NCBI RefSeq assembly: GCF_000633395.1
Contig: NZ_AYMU01000012.1
Coordinates: 62,001-126,000, forward strand
Length of the DNA stretch: 64,000 nucleotides
Direction of reading: 5' to 3'
From: Pseudomonas sp. PH1b
GTDB taxonomy: Bacteria; Pseudomonadota; Gammaproteobacteria; Pseudomonadales; Pseudomonadaceae
Part shown: piece after piece, positions 18,189 to 24,807 of the stretch
How the letters are laid out: the number at the start of each line of letters is the position of its first letter
Numbering within the stretch: position 1 is the first letter of the stretch
Made by a program: the position numbers and the translations under genes
The notes under the pieces: model-generated
The model's database searches: none
What the model saw: only the letters and a program-made list of their open reading frames with translations
What the model was told of the DNA's origin: nothing

Positions 18189-18809
18189 ATGACGATTCGT
18201 GCTGTGGTTTTCGATTTTGGTGGGGTGCTGTTCGACTGGAGCCCGCACCACCTGTACCGCCAACTGATCCCTGACGACGAGCGTCGCCAGTGGTTCCTCG
18301 ACACCGTCTGCACCCAGGCCTGGAACACCCTGCAGGACGCTGGCCGGCCCCTGGCCGAAGCCACCCGCAGCCTGGTGGCCGAGCACCCCGAACATGCGCC
18401 GTTGATCGAGGCCTATTACGGGCGCTGGCCGGAGATGCTCAAGGGCCCGCTGGATGCGGGGGTGGCCCTGCTGGAGGAGCTGCACCAGGCACAGGTGCCG
18501 CTGTTCGGGTTGACCAACTGGTCTCAGGAAACCTTTCCCTATGCCTGGGAGCACTATCCGTTCCTGCAGCGGTTCCGCGACATCGTGGTGTCGGGGCAGG
18601 AGCGGCAGATCAAGCCGGATGCCGAGATCTACCACACCACCCTGGGGCGGATTCGCGCGCATTTGCCGGGGGTAGCGCCCGAGGAGCTGGTGTTCATCGA
18701 TGACCATGCGCCGAATATCGTCGCGGCCAGAGCCCTGGGCTGGCGGGCGATTCATCATGTGGCGGCGAGTGAGACCCGGCGCCAGCTGCAGGAGCTGGGG
18801 CTGGTTTGA
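18189..18809 (+). CDS. HAD-superfamily hydrolase
   Basis: A 206-residue HAD phosphatase-like enzyme. Motif I is VVFDFGGVLFDW (nucleophile and acid Asp/Gly pattern of the 'epoxide hydrolase N-terminal/HAD-IA-like' subgroup, where the second Asp is Gly). Motif II is FGLTNWSQETFPYA, the motif III lysine is in GQERQIKPDAEIYHTTL, and motif IV is LVFIDDHAPNIVAARALGW. The ATG at 18189 is used because AAGGAAG lies about six bases before it; the upstream GTG would leave no site. The substrate is unknown; haloacid dehalogenase-like proteins of this type often act on small phosphates. Confidence 0.87.
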   Translation: MTIRAVVFDFGGVLFDWSPHHLYRQLIPDDERRQWFLDTVCTQAWNTLQDAGRPLAEATRSLVAEHPEHAPLIEAYYGRWPEMLKGPLDAGVALLEELHQAQVPLFGLTNWSQETFPYAWEHYPFLQRFRDIVVSGQERQIKPDAEIYHTTLGRIRAHLPGVAPEELVFIDDHAPNIVAARALGWRAIHHVAASETRRQLQELGLV

Positions 18810-18825
18810 AAGGGGCGCCTCCCCC

Positions 18826-18908
18826 GTAGGAGCTGGCTTGCCAGCGAAGGCGCCCGTCCAGGCGCGGCATCACTTGCGCGCCTCTTCGCCGGCAAGCCGG
18901 CTCCTGCG
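18826..18908. repeat. REP inverted pair
   Basis: GTAGGAGCTGGCTTGCCAGCGAAGG at 18826 and CTTCGCCGGCAAGCCGGCTCCTGCGC near 18884-18908 face each other across about 32 bp. This is the same REP family as elsewhere in the window, located 17 bp after the HAD stop codon. Confidence 0.88.
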
Positions 18909-19018
18909 CACAGCGCCTGAAGAAGCTTGCTCTTCAGGCCCCCTCCCCGCGGCGAAAAAATCCCCCCTCTATCGCCATCCGCAATCACCTCCCTCCTGCA
19001 TATCGCCCTTTGGAATGT

Positions 19019-19076
19019 CCACAAAATCAACCTTTTACCTGCTGTGAATCCACCTGTCGGAAAGCCACAAAATCAA
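19019..19076. promoter_or_regulatory. 12-bp direct repeats in front of the GDL-peptide operon
   Basis: CCACAAAATCAA occurs at 19019-19030 and again at 19065-19076, 46 bp apart start to start. The stretch is much more AT-rich than its surroundings and ends about 95 bp before the first small gene. It is the only likely control region in the 361-bp gap, whose left part is a REP pair. I could not fit a convincing -35/-10 pair. Confidence 0.4.
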
Positions 19077-19170
19077 TGTGCCATTACCCTGCCAATTCCA
19101 TCCGCGCTGCTTAACTGCAAAAGCTGCCGAGTACCGCAGCACCCATCCACACCCACGGAAGGCACACGCC

Positions 19171-19359
19171 ATGAGCAATGCATCTCAACATGTGATTCCA
19201 CCCTACGGGGTGGCCATTCAATCGGCGATCTCCGAAGGCAAACTGCCGCAGATGAAAGCCCTGTTGGCCAAGCGCGGTCCGAAAGAGTCCGAACCCAAGG
19301 ATCTGCACAGCGCCTACGAACAGCTAGCCAAGGAAGTCGCCCGCCTGGAACAGCACTAG
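19171..19359 (+). CDS. Small DUF1843-like peptide, candidate rSAM substrate 1
   Basis: A 62-residue protein, MSNASQHVIPPYGVAIQSAI at its start, that consists almost entirely of the DUF1843-type segment. The motif region is PPYGVAIQSAISEGKLPQMKALL, so the usual S-G-D-L is E-G-K-L here, followed by a charged helix ending EVARLEQH. The ATG at 19171 has GGAAGG eight bases upstream; longer readings have no ribosome site. It is the first gene of a plus-strand run leading to a radical SAM/SPASM enzyme. No signal peptide or membrane segment is visible. I infer it is a substrate or partner of that enzyme; no activity is known to me. Confidence 0.82.
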   Translation: MSNASQHVIPPYGVAIQSAISEGKLPQMKALLAKRGPKESEPKDLHSAYEQLAKEVARLEQH

Positions 19360-19395
19360 TCGCTGTTTCCCCGTCATTGAATGGAGGCAAAGCAT

Positions 19396-20025
19396 ATGTC
19401 TGGTTCTATCCCCCAAGAAGGCCTGTTCCCCCTGAGCTACCGCATCGGTACCTCGCAACCCGGGGCTCAGACCCTGATCCTCAACCTGCTGGTGTACACC
19501 CCCGAGCACAGCGTGCGCGGCACGTCGTCCATCACTCAGGCGGTCAATCCGCCTCTGGACCTGCACAGCGATGTCTGGGGTCAGTACACCTACCTGACGG
19601 TCATGTCACCGAGCACCAGCAAGATCCTCATCACCGCCCAGGGCAATCAGGGCGGCCCCGGTTCCAACTCCGTCATCAACTTCAAGCTGCATCTGGTGGT
19701 CGGCGAGGACTGGAAGGAAGGCGTGGCCAACTACCAGTACTACAACGGGCACAGCTGGGTAACGGTCAATCAGGTCCCCGCCCATCTGCAGGAATCCGTG
19801 CAGTCGAGCACCCTCTCGGCCCCCCAGCATGGCCAGCACAACCGCCCGCTGCCACCGATCTCGGCGCTGTACGCGGCACCGATCCACGGCGCCATCGCCA
19901 GCGGCGACCTGGCGCAGATGAAGAGCCTGCACCGAGTGGCCACGCAGCAGCTGGAACAGTTGCCGCTGATCCGCACGGCGCTGGATGCGGCCAAGGCCGA
20001 GATCGGCAAGCACGAGCGGCGCTGA
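19396..20025 (+). CDS. DUF1842-DUF1843 protein, candidate rSAM substrate 2
   Basis: A 209-residue protein. Residues ~10-135 are a DUF1842-like beta-rich domain (LILNLLVYTPEHSVRG, SITQAVNPPLDLHSDVWGQY). A linker follows, and the C-terminal ~55 residues are DUF1843-like: LYAAPIHGAIASGDLAQMKSL then a helix ending EIGKHERR. The start is set at the ATG at 19396, which has GGAGG eight bases upstream; that GGAGG lies within the codons of the alternative ATG at 19381. It lies 36 bp after the first small gene. The protein looks cytoplasmic. The DUF1842 part could be a recognition or carrier domain for the tail, which is inference. Confidence 0.85.
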   Translation: MSGSIPQEGLFPLSYRIGTSQPGAQTLILNLLVYTPEHSVRGTSSITQAVNPPLDLHSDVWGQYTYLTVMSPSTSKILITAQGNQGGPGSNSVINFKLHLVVGEDWKEGVANYQYYNGHSWVTVNQVPAHLQESVQSSTLSAPQHGQHNRPLPPISALYAAPIHGAIASGDLAQMKSLHRVATQQLEQLPLIRTALDAAKAEIGKHERR

Positions 20026-20077
20026 CTGCGGCAGTCCCGCGAACCTGATGTCTTCTATCGAGATAAGGAGTTGCAGC

Positions 20078-20686
20078 ATGACAATCGGACTGTTCCATAC
20101 CCGCATCATCGTCGCCAACCCTGTGATCGGGGGGCCGGTGCTGACCCTCGATCTGCTGGTCAACACGCCGCAGAAGAAAGTCAGCGGCGTGGCCCGGGTG
20201 ACTCAGAGCACCTCGCCACCGGTGCACTTTCTCGCAGATGTCTGGGGCGACTACTCCCAGGTCAAACTGGACCCCTCCAGTGAGGGCCATATCATCCTCA
20301 ACCTGGCCGGCAACCCCAGCGGGCCCACCAGCCAGATCGCCGAGACTTTCCATCTGCAGGGCATTCTCGGCCTCGACTGGGCCAGCGGTTTCGCCAGTTA
20401 TCGCTACCAGTACCAGGGCCATTGGCATGTGGTCCAGCATGCCGCCGTGAGCCAGGCGCCCGTGGATCAAGCGGCCAACGCCGAGCTGGCGCCCAAGGAC
20501 AATCAGCGGCACCTGTATCCGCAGCCGCTGTATGCCGTGGCGCTGCAGCAGGCCCAGAGCAGCGGCGATCTGGCGCGGCTCAAGGCGCTGGTGGCCCAGG
20601 GCGAGCAGCAGCTGGCCAACAGTGACAACCTGAGCCAGGCGGTGCAGCAGTTGCAGGCGGAAATCAGCCGCCTGGAACGTCGCTGA
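20078..20686 (+). CDS. DUF1842-DUF1843 protein, candidate rSAM substrate 3
   Basis: A 202-residue paralogue of the preceding protein. The DUF1842-like part shares LTLDLLVNTP...VSGVARVTQSTSPPVHFLADVWGDY in the same order as in substrate 2. The C-terminal segment is PLYAVALQQAQSSGDLARLKALV followed by a long helix ending EISRLERR. The ATG at 20078 has AAGGAG seven bases upstream. It is 52 bp after substrate 2 and 135 bp before the radical SAM gene, a gap holding a strong hairpin. The two paralogues have diverged well, so the duplication is not recent. Function unknown. Confidence 0.85.
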   Translation: MTIGLFHTRIIVANPVIGGPVLTLDLLVNTPQKKVSGVARVTQSTSPPVHFLADVWGDYSQVKLDPSSEGHIILNLAGNPSGPTSQIAETFHLQGILGLDWASGFASYRYQYQGHWHVVQHAAVSQAPVDQAANAELAPKDNQRHLYPQPLYAVALQQAQSSGDLARLKALVAQGEQQLANSDNLSQAVQQLQAEISRLERR

Positions 20687-20695
20687 GTAAAGGCA

Positions 20696-20727
20696 CCCGG
20701 GGCCGGCCGACAACGGGCGGCCCCGGG
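20696..20727 (+). terminator. GC-rich hairpin between the substrate genes and the maturase
   Basis: CCCGGGGCCG and CGGCCCCGGG form a perfect 10-bp stem around a 12-base loop, starting 10 bases after the stop codon of the third substrate gene. No T run follows (TTGCGCTAAA), so it is more likely a partial attenuator or mRNA-stabilising stem than a full terminator. Either would give more substrate than enzyme. Confidence 0.5.
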
Positions 20728-20821
20728 TTGCGCTAAACCGATCGCGCCATTGCCGCACAAGGAAGGCGCGCCTATTTCGATGGGTTGGTGCCGCGTACCG
20801 CTGGGTACGCAAGGATCTTTC

Positions 20822-22288
20822 ATGTCAGACAGTCTCCCCGCCCGCTTCCTCAGCGAAACCGACCTCAAGCGCTATGTACCGGTGCACGTGGTCTGGGAAA
20901 TCACCCTCGCCTGCGACCTGAAATGCCTGCATTGCGGCTCGCGCGCGGGCCATCGGCGCCCCGGCGAGCTGAACACCCAGGAATGCCTGTCGGTGATCGA
21001 CTCGATCGCCGCCCTGGGCACCCGGGAGGTGACCCTGATCGGTGGCGAAGCCTATTTGCGCAAGGACTGGACGCGGCTGATCCAGGCCATTCACGACCAC
21101 GGCATGTACGTGGCGATCCAGACCGGCGGGCGCAACCTGACCCCGGCCAAGATGCAGGCCGCGGTGGACGCCGGGCTCAACGGCGTCGGCGTGTCCCTGG
21201 ACGGCCTGGCGCCGCTGCATGACGCGGTGCGCAACGTGCCCGGCTCCTTCGACAAGGCCCTGGACACCCTGCGCCGGGCCAAGCAGGCCGGGCTCAAGGT
21301 CAGCGTCAACACGCAGATCGGCGCCGCCACCCTGCCCGACCTGCCGGCCCTGATGGAGCTGATCATCGACGCCGGCGCCAGTCACTGGCAGATCCAGTTG
21401 ACGGTGGCCATGGGCAACGCCGTGGATCATCCCGAGCTGCTGTTGCAGCCCTACCAGCTGCTGGAGGTGATGCCGCTGCTGGCACGCCTGTACCGCGAAG
21501 GCAGCGAGCGCGGGCTGCTGATGAATGTGGGCAACAACATCGGCTACTACGGCCCCTACGAACACATGTGGCGCGGCTTCGGCGACGACCGCGTGCACTG
21601 GAGCGGTTGCGCCGCCGGGCAGACGGTGCTGGCCCTGGAGGCCGATGGCACAGTCAAGGGCTGCCCGTCCCTGGCCACCGTGGGCTTCTCCGGCGGCAAC
21701 GTGCGCAGCATGAGCCTGCACGATATCTGGCACTACAGCGAAGGCATCCATTTCGGCCGCCTGCGCTCGGTGGACGACCTCTGGGGCTACTGCCGCAGCT
21801 GCTACTACAACGATGTCTGCCGCGGCGGCTGCACCTGGACCTCGCACTCGCTGCTGGGCAAGCCGGGCAACAACCCCTACTGCCACTACCGGACCCTGGA
21901 GTTGCAGAAGAAGGGCCTGCGCGAACGCATCGTCAAGCTTGAAGAAGCCGGCCCGGCATCCTTTTCCGTGGGGCGCTTCGACCTGATCACCGAACGCATC
22001 GACACCGGCGAAGCGGTGTCCAGCGTCAGCGACAGCGGCCAGGTGATCAAGCTGGCCTGGATCAACCAGGGCCAGGCCTCTCCCGAGGAGGGCCGGATCC
22101 CGCCGCGCCTGGCCCTGTGTCGCGGGTGCCTGCAGTACATCCATGCCCATGAGAGCACTTGCCCCCACTGCCACGCCGATGTCGCCGAGGCCGAGGCCCG
22201 GCACCAGGAAGACCGACTGCGCCAGCAGGCGCTGATCAATACCCTGCACCAGTTGCTCGGCCTGCCCCAGGAACAGCCGCGCCTGTAG
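20822..22288 (+). CDS. Radical SAM/SPASM maturase with C-terminal zinc-ribbon-like segment
   Basis: A 488-residue radical SAM enzyme. The [4Fe-4S]/SAM motif is C31-DLK-C35-LH-C38, followed by the SAM-binding LIGGEAYLR near residue 75. The region around 270-360 is a SPASM domain with several cysteines (GCAAGQ, GCPSL, YCRSCYYNDVCRGGCTWTS, YCHYR) for auxiliary Fe-S clusters, as in peptide-modifying maturases. A C-terminal extension near 435-460 has CRGC...CPHC, a likely zinc ribbon that ordinary maturases lack. The ATG at 20822 has AAGGA six bases upstream. It follows three genes with shared GDL segments. I recall this family being named a 'GDL motif peptide-associated' maturase, but cannot check it here. 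Confidence 0.9.
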   Translation: MSDSLPARFLSETDLKRYVPVHVVWEITLACDLKCLHCGSRAGHRRPGELNTQECLSVIDSIAALGTREVTLIGGEAYLRKDWTRLIQAIHDHGMYVAIQTGGRNLTPAKMQAAVDAGLNGVGVSLDGLAPLHDAVRNVPGSFDKALDTLRRAKQAGLKVSVNTQIGAATLPDLPALMELIIDAGASHWQIQLTVAMGNAVDHPELLLQPYQLLEVMPLLARLYREGSERGLLMNVGNNIGYYGPYEHMWRGFGDDRVHWSGCAAGQTVLALEADGTVKGCPSLATVGFSGGNVRSMSLHDIWHYSEGIHFGRLRSVDDLWGYCRSCYYNDVCRGGCTWTSHSLLGKPGNNPYCHYRTLELQKKGLRERIVKLEEAGPASFSVGRFDLITERIDTGEAVSSVSDSGQVIKLAWINQGQASPEEGRIPPRLALCRGCLQYIHAHESTCPHCHADVAEAEARHQEDRLRQQALINTLHQLLGLPQEQPRL

Positions 22289-22301
22289 CCCGGCCTTGTC
22301 C

Positions 22302-22329
22302 CCAGCCGCACCGGAGTCGGTGCGGCTGG
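22302..22329 (+). terminator. Hairpin after the radical SAM gene
   Basis: CCAGCCGCACCG-GAGT-CGGTGCGGCTGG is a perfect 12-bp stem with a four-base loop, 13 bases after the stop codon. No clear T run follows, so termination strength is uncertain, but the position fits the end of the operon. Confidence 0.6.
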
Positions 22330-22486
22330 TGCTAAGCCCTGTGCATGTCATGGAAAAAACGTCTAAAAAAACTTCCCGTGCACGGCCGATTGGGGCTTTG
22401 CTATGGAAGGTCTTCCGGCAGGCCCTGGCGCCCGTCGGTTCCTCCGGGGCATTGCCCTGACTGACGCCTGCGAGCGGGAGCAGCAG

Positions 22487-22900
22487 ATGAAAATCAACCC
22501 CTACCTGGTCTTCAACGGCGACTGCCGGGCCGCCTTCACCTTCTATGCCCAATGCCTGAACGGCACCCTGGAAATGATGATGACCTTCGGCGAAAGCCCG
22601 GCTCGCGAGCATCTCTCGGCCGACTGTCACGAACGCATCATGCACACCCGACTGAGTGTCGGCGGCCAGCTGCTGATGGGCTCGGACACCACCCCCGAAC
22701 TGCCCTACCAGGGCATCCACGGCTGCTCGATTTCCCTCAACATCGACAGCGCCAGCGAAGCCGAACGGGTGTTCGCCGCCCTGGCACACCAGGGCACCGT
22801 GCAGATGCCCCTGGAGGCGACCTTCTGGGCCGAGCGCTTCGGCATGCTGGTGGACCGTTTCGGCGTGCCGTGGATGGTCAACTGCGAGAAGAGCCAGTAA
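22487..22900 (+). CDS. VOC/PhnB-like glyoxalase-superfamily protein
   Basis: A 137-residue single-domain protein starting MKINPYLVFNGDCRAAFTFY. It has the PhnB-like pattern: a beta-alpha-beta unit, LTMMMTFGE-type segment here read as LEMMMTFGESPA, a central LLMGSDTTPELPYQG, and the closing FWAERFGMLVDRFGVPWMVNC. Members bind metals or small ligands, and many are uncharacterised or linked to fosfomycin or glyoxal-type chemistry; nothing here fixes a substrate. The ATG at 22487 follows GGGAG. It lies between the radical SAM gene and a convergent gene carrying a related GDL-like segment, but its composition gives no reason to assign it to that system. Confidence 0.88.
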   Translation: MKINPYLVFNGDCRAAFTFYAQCLNGTLEMMMTFGESPAREHLSADCHERIMHTRLSVGGQLLMGSDTTPELPYQGIHGCSISLNIDSASEAERVFAALAHQGTVQMPLEATFWAERFGMLVDRFGVPWMVNCEKSQ

Positions 22901-23039
22901 CCCCACGACCGCTGCCCGGCGTTGCGCCGAGTCGGCCACAACCGGGAGCGGGTGTGCCAATGCACGGCGACGGGCGGAACCGCAGCGGTGCAATGGCCTC
23001 TGTGAGCAAGCCCTGGAAGATCGCGGCGGGCGTCGCGGC

Positions 23040-23459
23040 CTAGGCGTGCACATCGACCCCGATGCGCGCCTGCAGCCAATCCTGGTAGGCCGCGACACTG
23101 TCGGTGGCCTGGCTGCCGTTTTTTGCGCTGACGCTCTGTCCGTCCAGCCGTCCGATCGCCATCAGGTACTGCAGGCCCTTGAGCACATGGGCCGCGTCGC
23201 TCTTGTTCAGGCCCTGCACATCGGGCAGTGCGACGCTGTTGTTTTCCGTGTCGAAGCTTGCCCAGCTGGGGTTGGCCCGGTGGTAGGCGGTCATGTTGGC
23301 CAGGCTGCGCTCCGATTCGGCAAAGGTCGCGTCGAGCTGCGCCTGGATCTGCGGCGTGGCGTTGGCGACCTGGATCTTCGCCGAGGTCAGGGTGCCGCTC
23401 TCCAGAGACTGTCTGAGGGCCACACCGTAAGGCTGTGAAGAAAAAGTGCTTCCTATCAT
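23040..23459 (-). CDS. Hypothetical protein with an N-terminal DUF1843-like segment
   Basis: A 139-residue protein. Its N-terminus, SSQPYGVALRQSLESGTLTSAK, lines up with PPYGVAIQSAISEGKLPQMK of the small protein at 19171 and with the GDL tails of the two proteins after it, but here the segment comes first and reads G-T-L. The rest contains a helical region and DVQGLNKSDAAHVLKGLQYLMAIGRLDG, which I do not recognise. The ATG at 23459 has GGGAG eight bases upstream; the longer frame from 23825 is not supported. It is convergent with the VOC gene and about 750 bp beyond the radical SAM gene. A role as another substrate is inference. Confidence 0.78.
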   Translation of the reverse strand: MIGSTFSSQPYGVALRQSLESGTLTSAKIQVANATPQIQAQLDATFAESERSLANMTAYHRANPSWASFDTENNSVALPDVQGLNKSDAAHVLKGLQYLMAIGRLDGQSVSAKNGSQATDSVAAYQDWLQARIGVDVHA

Positions 23460-23810
23460 GTCGTTACTCCCTGGTTGGTCAGCTCGGCAGAGCAAAAGCC
23501 GGGCCAACAGGTTCCAGGCAGGCCGAGCAAGGCCCGGGAAGTACCGCGCGGGCAGCGTTGTGGCAGGCCCTTGCCGAGACTGGCAACGCCTTGCCTCTGG
23601 CGCCACAATGCCGCATTCGGGACAAGCACAAGCCTGCCGGACCTGGGGCTCTCCCCACCGTTTTCCAGCTCTGCCCAAGCAAGCGCAGATGACGCAGTGG
23701 GCAGATTTTGCGCAGTTCATCAAACGGCCACCAAAACCCTGTACTAGGATACGAGGCGACCCTTTGTCGATCCGCTTGAACAGGAGGTAAATCAACCACC
23801 CGCCAAACTC

Positions 23811-23826
23811 GTTGCTATAAGGCAAC
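23811..23826. promoter_or_regulatory. Inverted repeat in front of the downstream luxR gene
   Basis: GTTGC-TATAAG-GCAAC is a perfect inverted repeat with 5-bp arms, 24 bp before the luxR ATG. The rest of the 390-bp gap (23460-23849) holds no gene, REP or terminator that I can identify; a GGAGG at 23783 has no usable reading frame behind it. Confidence 0.35.
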
Positions 23827-23849
23827 CTGCCTAGAAAAACTTCACATTC

Positions 23850-24641
23850 ATGGATGAAATGATGAACTCACAAGTACTGTTTCCACACATTGGCAAGGTC
23901 ATCGCCAGCACCGGTAGCCGCAGTTTTCCGCGCATGCTGCACGACCTGATACTCACCCAACTGGCTGTGGACGCCACCCATATCACCCAGTTGCGGGCCG
24001 ACCCGGAGCACCCCGCCGCCCGAACCGAGCAGGCCGGCGTGCCGGCCCGGCACCCGTTGTACAGCGACCTCATCGACGTTGACGACCCGCTGCTGCAGGC
24101 CGGATTCCCCGAGCAGCCCCTGGAGTCCATCATCGTCGCGCCCCCTCAGCACCGCCGCGACCAGGACGCCCCGGCGCAGTTGCACCTGACCGGCCGCAAA
24201 GACTCGTACCACTACGTGCTTTCGGTGTATCGCAGCGGCCAGGCCGAACGCTTTTCCCAGCAGGAACGCCTGCTGCTCGAGGACATCTCGCCGCTGTTGC
24301 TGCCCATGGTGGAAAAACACATCAGCGCCCTGCAACCGCGCGGCACCTCGCCGGAGCAGGACAGCGCCGCCATCGAGGGCCTGGAAACCCTGCGCCAGCG
24401 CTTTGCCGAGCGCTTGGCACAAACCGGCTTGCGCCTGTCCAACCGTGAGATGGAGGTCTGTGTCGGGCTGCTGGCCGGACGCACCGCGCCGCAATTGGCC
24501 GAGCAGTTCCAGCTCAAGGTCAATACGGTGGAGAGCTACCTCAAGCGTGCGGCCATCAAGCTGGGCATCAGCGGCCGGCATTCCCTGCTGCGCTGGATGT
24601 ACTCCCCCGAGGACACCCCGGTCGACAGCTCGCCGGCCTGA
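23850..24641 (+). CDS. LuxR-type regulator flanking the lipopeptide genes (downstream side)
   Basis: A 263-residue regulator with a C-terminal LuxR helix-turn-helix: LSNREMEVCVGLLAGRTAPQLAEQFQLKVNTVESYLKRAAIKLGISGRHSLLRWM (about 200-255). The N-terminal ~190 residues lack the acyl-homoserine-lactone signature I would expect for a quorum-sensing LuxR. The protein aligns with the regulator at 63133 over the HTH and flanking residues. Regulators of this class border cyclic lipopeptide genes in Pseudomonas (the ViscAR/ViscBCR type) and are needed for their expression. It is convergent with macB across a good terminator. ATGs at 23859 and 23862 are alternative starts. Confidence 0.88.
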   Translation: MDEMMNSQVLFPHIGKVIASTGSRSFPRMLHDLILTQLAVDATHITQLRADPEHPAARTEQAGVPARHPLYSDLIDVDDPLLQAGFPEQPLESIIVAPPQHRRDQDAPAQLHLTGRKDSYHYVLSVYRSGQAERFSQQERLLLEDISPLLLPMVEKHISALQPRGTSPEQDSAAIEGLETLRQRFAERLAQTGLRLSNREMEVCVGLLAGRTAPQLAEQFQLKVNTVESYLKRAAIKLGISGRHSLLRWMYSPEDTPVDSSPA

Positions 24642-24663
24642 TCCTGCGCCCGTTCCATCCCCA

Positions 24664-24696
24664 GCCCCGCCGGCCCTGAAAGCCGGCGGGGCCTTT
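24664..24696 (+). terminator. Intrinsic terminator of the luxR gene
   Basis: GCCCCGCCGGC-CCTGAAA-GCCGGCGGGGC followed by CTTTT is an 11-bp perfect stem with a short T run, 22 bases after the luxR stop. It may also serve macB, which converges on it. The following ~110 bp to the macB end hold nothing I can name. Confidence 0.85.
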
Positions 24697-24807
24697 TGCC
24701 CCGCCCAGCACCGGCTCACCCTCCACGGGCGATGCCCGGCACCAGCGACATGGCCAAGGACGCAAAGCGATCCGCGCCAAGCCGGTCCGCCCCCCGCGGC
24801 CAGGCTC

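Noticed and set aside
23460..23825. N-terminal extension of the protein at 23040-23459
   Set aside because: It would cover the gap in front of luxR, has no ribosome site, and adds a cysteine-rich stretch unlike the rest.
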